Shown here: positions 34,258 to 37,591 of the stretch, piece by piece
Position numbering within the stretch: position 1 is the first letter of the stretch
Layout: each line of letters starts with the position of its first letter
Origin: Alphaproteobacteria bacterium
GTDB taxonomy: Bacteria; Pseudomonadota; Alphaproteobacteria; Rhodospirillales; Rhodospirillaceae
Assembly (NCBI GenBank): GCA_030432435.1
Contig: JAUIGX010000005.1
Span: forward strand, 1-37,591
Direction: 5' to 3'
DNA length: 37,591 nucleotides
Notes under the pieces: generated by a model
Told to the model about the DNA's origin: nothing
Seen by the model: only the letters and a program-made list of their open reading frames with translations
Database searches by the model: none
Program-made: the position numbers and the translations under genes

Positions 34258-37191
34258 TTATTCAGCCGCCAGCTTTCCAATCTTGGAAATACGGCGGAAG
34301 GGTTGCGGGATTTCCGCGGCCGGGGCCGTCAGCGCCCAATCGCAGATTTGGTTTTGTTCGCGGATGTGGTTTTTCATCAAGCCGGTCGCCGGCGAGGCGG
34401 CGGGTTGACGGCCGACATATACCGGTCGCTTCGCCTTAATGTTTAGGTCTTCCAGAACGTACTCCAGACGACGGTCAACAAACGTCCACGAGCCCATATT
34501 GGCCGGCTCTTCCTGACACCAGATCACTTCGGCGTTCTTGTATTTTGCGAATTCGCGCGCGAGCGTTTCCTTCGGCCACGGATACAATTGTTCAACCCGG
34601 ATGATGGCGACATCATCAATTTCTTTTTCTTCGCGCATGGCCAGAAGGTCGTAATAGATCTTGCCCGAGCAGCAGACGATGCGGCGCACCTTATCGGGTT
34701 TGGCGATTTTTTCGGTCTCGCCGTACACCCGCATAAAACTGGTGTTCTCGGACATTTCCTCCAACGTGGAAATGCACTTCTTGTGACGCAACAGCGACTT
34801 TGGCGTCATGATCACCAGTGGTTTGCGGAAGTTCCGGCGCATTTGCCGGCGCAGGGCGTGATAATAATTCGCGGGCGTGGTGATATTGCAGACCTGCCAG
34901 TTGTCTTGCGCGGATAATTGCAGATAACGCTCCATTCGCGCGGAAGAATGCTCGGGCCCCTGACCTTCGAAGCCGTGAGGCAGAAGCAAAACCAAACCGC
35001 ACAAACGCAGCCACTTGCTTTCACCGGAATTGATGAACTGATCGATGATCATCTGCGCGCCGTTGGAGAAGTCGCCGAACTGCGCCTCCCACAACACCAA
35101 TGCGTTCGGCTCGGCAAGGCTGAAGCCGTACTCAAAGCCAACAATTGAAAGTTCCGACAACGGACTGTCGATCACCTCAAACCGGGCCTGACTGTCCGGG
35201 CGGATATTGTTGAGGAAAACATAACGCTCCTCGGTGTGTTGATCGACCAGCACCGAATGACGCTGAGAGAAGGTACCTCGGCCGCAATCCTGACCCGAAA
35301 GGCGCACAGGCGTGCCTTCGACGGCAAGAGTGCCAAAGGCCAAAGCTTCGGCGGTGGACCAATCGATGTCCTTGCCGCTATCGATGGCTTTTTTCTTAGC
35401 CTTGAGCTGGCGTGTGATCTTAGCATTGACCGACCAGCCTTCGGGCACAGTGCAAATGCCCGCACCGACTTCCTTGAGCAAATCGAGCGGTGCGCCGGTT
35501 TTATCGTCGCGAAACTCTTCCTCTTCGCCCATCTGGGCGATGCCCTTCCACTGACCTTCCAGCCAATCGGCTTTGTTCGGCTTGAAGCTGGATGCGGATT
35601 CGAAATCCACCTCCATCATATGCATAAACTTGCTCATCATCAGGTCGGCCTCTTCCTGAGAATAAAGACCTTCCTCGACAAGGCGCGATGCATAGATCGT
35701 GCGAGCGGTGGGCTGTTTTTCGATCTGCTTATACATCAGCGGCTGGGTAAACTTGGGCTCGTCGCCCTCGTTGTGACCGAAACGGCGATAGCAGACCATG
35801 TCCACCACCACGTCCACGCCGAACTCCTGGCGGAATTCGATGGCAATGCGCGCACAATGTACCACAGCTTCGGGATCATCGCCGTTGCAATGGAAGATCG
35901 GCGCTTCGACCATTTTCGCTACGTCCGTACAGTACAGACCCGAGCGGCTGTAATTGGGCGTGGTGGTAAAGCCGATTTGATTATTGATAACAAAATGCAG
36001 CGTGCCTCCGGTGGTGTAGCCGTCAATCTGCGAGAACCCGAAACACTCGGCAATAATACCCTGACCTGCAAACGCGGCATCACCATGGATGAGCAGGCCC
36101 ATGACCTGCTTACGGTCGACATCATTTAGTTGCTGCTGCTTGGCGCGTACTTTGCCCAGCACCACCGGATCAACAACCTCCAAGTGGGAGGGGTTGGCCG
36201 TGAGCGATAGATGAACCGTATTGCCGTCGAACTCACGGTCGGCAGACGTACCCAAATGGTATTTCACATCGCCGGAGCCTTCGACGTCATCCGGATTCGG
36301 TGAATTGCCCTGGAATTCGGAGAACAAAGCCGAGAACGGCTTGTGCATGACGTTGACCAGCACGTTAAGCCGGCCCCGGTGGGCCATGCCGACAACGATT
36401 TGCTGCAGACCGAGTTGCCCGCCGCGCTTAACAATCTGTTCGAGCGCCGGAACGGCGGCTTCACCACCATCAAGACCGAAGCGCTTGGTGCCGGTGTATT
36501 TGATGCCGAGAAATTTCTCGAACCCCTCAGCTTCCGTGAGCCGCTCGAGAATCGCTTTCTTGCCGTCGGTAGAAAACCGCGGTGTTAAGCGATCAGTCTC
36601 GATGCGCTTTTGCAGCCACGCTTTTTGCGCAGGGTCTTGAACATGAGTGAATTCAACACCGATGGTGCCGCAATAGGTCTCTTTGAGCGCCGCGATGATC
36701 TCGCGCAGCGTCGCTTTTTCCAGACCCAGCACCCCGGCAAGCCTGATCTCCTTATCGAGATCGGCATCCGTAAACCCATGAGTTTTGTAATCTAACTCAG
36801 GATGGCTTTCGTATTTTTGCAGGCTCAGAGGGTCGAGATTGGCGACCTGATGACCGCGAGCCCGGTACGCGCGAATCAGCTGCAGGGCATGAATCGAGGC
36901 TTCCGCCTGCCCGGACACACCGGACGGCGCAGCGTCTGCGGCAGGAGCTTTTCCATTGGTTTTAGCACCCTTGGCAGGCAGTGCCTCCGTATCGGCGACA
37001 CCAATAATTCCGGCATCGGACGGCGCCCAGCTGGCCCCCTCCAAGCTCTTCATCAAGGCCGCTTCGTCTTCGTCTAGATCACGGAAGAAGGACGCCCAAC
37101 TGGCATCCACGGCGTTGGGATTTTTTAGGTAAGCGGCGTAAAGCTCTGCGATGTAGGTCGCATTTGAGCCGGTCAGAAATGAGGCGTCCAC
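34258..37191 (-). CDS. sucA: 2-Oxoglutarate dehydrogenase E1
   Basis: Thiamine-diphosphate enzyme that decarboxylates 2-oxoglutarate in the TCA cycle. The 977-residue protein opens SFLTGSNATYIAELYAAYLKNPNAVDASWASFF, the peripheral E2-binding helix of the family. Substrate and cofactor motifs are visible: GMAHRGRLNVLVNV (268-281), TANPSHLEVVDPVVLGK, LIHGDAAFAGQG (367-378) and, towards the C-terminus, LLLPHGFEGQGPEHSSARMERYLQL. The start is a GTG with AAGGAC eight bases upstream. It leads the operon with sucB and lpdA. sucC and sucD are not directly upstream; a TPR gene is. The leader has a perfect hairpin and a duplicated ribosome binding site. Confidence 0.98.
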   Translation of the reverse strand: MDASFLTGSNATYIAELYAAYLKNPNAVDASWASFFRDLDEDEAALMKSLEGASWAPSDAGIIGVADTEALPAKGAKTNGKAPAADAAPSGVSGQAEASIHALQLIRAYRARGHQVANLDPLSLQKYESHPELDYKTHGFTDADLDKEIRLAGVLGLEKATLREIIAALKETYCGTIGVEFTHVQDPAQKAWLQKRIETDRLTPRFSTDGKKAILERLTEAEGFEKFLGIKYTGTKRFGLDGGEAAVPALEQIVKRGGQLGLQQIVVGMAHRGRLNVLVNVMHKPFSALFSEFQGNSPNPDDVEGSGDVKYHLGTSADREFDGNTVHLSLTANPSHLEVVDPVVLGKVRAKQQQLNDVDRKQVMGLLIHGDAAFAGQGIIAECFGFSQIDGYTTGGTLHFVINNQIGFTTTPNYSRSGLYCTDVAKMVEAPIFHCNGDDPEAVVHCARIAIEFRQEFGVDVVVDMVCYRRFGHNEGDEPKFTQPLMYKQIEKQPTARTIYASRLVEEGLYSQEEADLMMSKFMHMMEVDFESASSFKPNKADWLEGQWKGIAQMGEEEEFRDDKTGAPLDLLKEVGAGICTVPEGWSVNAKITRQLKAKKKAIDSGKDIDWSTAEALAFGTLAVEGTPVRLSGQDCGRGTFSQRHSVLVDQHTEERYVFLNNIRPDSQARFEVIDSPLSELSIVGFEYGFSLAEPNALVLWEAQFGDFSNGAQMIIDQFINSGESKWLRLCGLVLLLPHGFEGQGPEHSSARMERYLQLSAQDNWQVCNITTPANYYHALRRQMRRNFRKPLVIMTPKSLLRHKKCISTLEEMSENTSFMRVYGETEKIAKPDKVRRIVCCSGKIYYDLLAMREEKEIDDVAIIRVEQLYPWPKETLAREFAKYKNAEVIWCQEEPANMGSWTFVDRRLEYVLEDLNIKAKRPVYVGRQPAASPATGLMKNHIREQNQICDWALTAPAAEIPQPFRRISKIGKLAAE

Positions 37192-37194
37192 GAT

Positions 37195-37215
37195 AAGGTC
37201 CTTGATAAAGGTCCT
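37195..37215 (-). repeat. Tandem repeat duplicating the sucA Shine-Dalgarno
   Basis: AAGGTCCT occurs at 37195-37202 and 37208-37215. On the minus strand this reads as two near-identical tandem units, AGGACCTTTATCA then AGGACCTTATC, the second ending directly at the GTG start codon. Both contain AGGAC, so the ribosome could bind either; only the nearer is at normal spacing. Confidence 0.6.
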
Positions 37216-37228
37216 GTTGGGGCCGTCC

Positions 37229-37249
37229 GAAATCCTCCCCGAGGATTTC
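37229..37249 (-). promoter_or_regulatory. Perfect hairpin in the sucA leader
   Basis: GAAATCCTC (37229-37237) and GAGGATTTC (37241-37249) form a nine-bp perfect stem with a three-base loop, 37 bases before the sucA start codon. It has no U-run, so it is not a plain terminator. It could be an operator or an RNA control element. Confidence 0.6.
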
Positions 37250-37270
37250 CACCGAAACGACCCTCATCAA

Positions 37271-37299
37271 GTATTAGACGAATATTCCCGTACGGACAA
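37271..37299 (-). promoter_or_regulatory. Candidate sucA promoter
   Basis: On the minus strand TTGTCC (37299-37294) is followed by TCTAAT (37278-37273, five of six -10 bases) after 15 bases, or by TAATAC (37276-37271) after 17. Transcription would begin near 37266, putting the hairpin in the mRNA leader. The palindrome CCGTACGG (37288-37295) overlaps the -35 box. Confidence 0.3.
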
Positions 37300-37377
37300 C
37301 GACTTAGAGGGTTTTCGTATGCTGAACCCGCAAAGGCGCTCAACAGAACATGGCGCGGGAAACCGCCGCTTCAGCCT

Positions 37378-37591
37378 TTAGGCCTTAGCCTCAGCATCCA
37401 GGGCGTCGCGAATGTCCTCTAAAGCGGCGGTGCACGAAATCATATTCGGCGCGATGGAACAGGCCTGTTCGGCATGTTTAAGGGCGGCCTTGAGATTACC
37501 CCGTTGCTGCTCGATTCGGGCAAGACCGGCCCACGCCTCAGCGTCCTTGGCATCAGCTGAAGTGGCGCGCGTAAAGGTCTCTTCTGCCAGG
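37378..37591 (-). CDS. C-terminal end of a TPR protein (partial)
   Basis: The last 70 codons of a gene that enters from beyond the window edge on the minus strand and stops at TAA 37380-37378. The product ends with the tetratricopeptide pattern DAEAWAGLARIEQQRGNLKAALKHAEQACSIAPN, having the small/large residue spacing of a TPR (W, G, G, A, A, P), followed by a short acidic helix EDIRDALDAEAKA. TPR proteins mediate protein contacts; no partner can be named from a fragment. It lies 186 bases upstream of sucA on the same strand. Confidence 0.72.
   Translation of the reverse strand, partial: LAEETFTRATSADAKDAEAWAGLARIEQQRGNLKAALKHAEQACSIAPNMISCTAALEDIRDALDAEAKA

Noticed and set aside
35236-36129. 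297-codon plus-strand frame
   Set aside because: Antisense to sucA and without recognisable motifs.
37079-37270. 63-codon minus-strand frame overlapping the start of sucA
   Set aside because: It uses the hairpin as coding sequence and reads out of frame into sucA; no family resemblance. A regulatory upstream frame is possible but unsupported.

Overview
This 37.6 kb window is a dense chromosomal stretch from an alphaproteobacterium. The evidence is an F1 ATP synthase operon (atpHAGDC) without its F0 genes, a small alpha-type SRP RNA, an E1-E2-E3 set for 2-oxoglutarate dehydrogenase in one operon, and the gene run gpmI - envC - ctpA - polysaccharide deacetylase - rppH next to atp and priA. That order fits Rhodospirillales-like lineages, but I cannot fix the genus from sequence alone. 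GC content is moderately high. I see no tRNA, rRNA, IS element, prophage or CRISPR array.

Layout. (1) 1-6.1 kb: a minus-strand def-fmt-acetyltransferase-truA operon for protein N-terminal and tRNA maturation, then a DUF4139 secreted protein paired with a small membrane protein, divergent from rmuC. (2) 6.1-9.9 kb: a DUF4136 lipoprotein and the classic ffs-dnaX-ybaB-recR replication/recombination block on the minus strand. (3) 9.9-16.8 kb: plus-strand run of a possible 59-residue membrane protein, gpmI, envC, ctpA, a membrane-anchored deacetylase-like protein and rppH, largely cell-envelope and division functions. (4) 16.8-25.2 kb, minus strand: a ferritin-like diiron protein, a strong terminator, atpHAGDC and priA. 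(5) 25.3-29.0 kb, plus strand: fructose-6-phosphate aldolase/transaldolase, a DUF484-xerC pair and an orphan PhyH-type dioxygenase. (6) 29.0-37.2 kb, minus strand: sucA-sucB-GFA protein-lpdA-VOC protein-glycosyltransferase-rhomboid, a TCA-cycle operon with unrelated genes appended. (7) The window ends inside a TPR protein gene.

The genes are overwhelmingly core metabolism and information processing. Several start codons had to be moved from the longest reading frame (rmuC, DUF4136, envC, rppH, DUF484, GFA). I did not find a clearly new multi-gene system. The observations most worth checking are small: an unlisted membrane mini-protein between ffs and gpmI, a perfect hairpin plus duplicated Shine-Dalgarno in the sucA leader, a long hairpin after the transaldolase gene, a Shine-Dalgarno-hiding hairpin before the rhomboid gene, and a deacetylase that lacks its usual metal-site residues.
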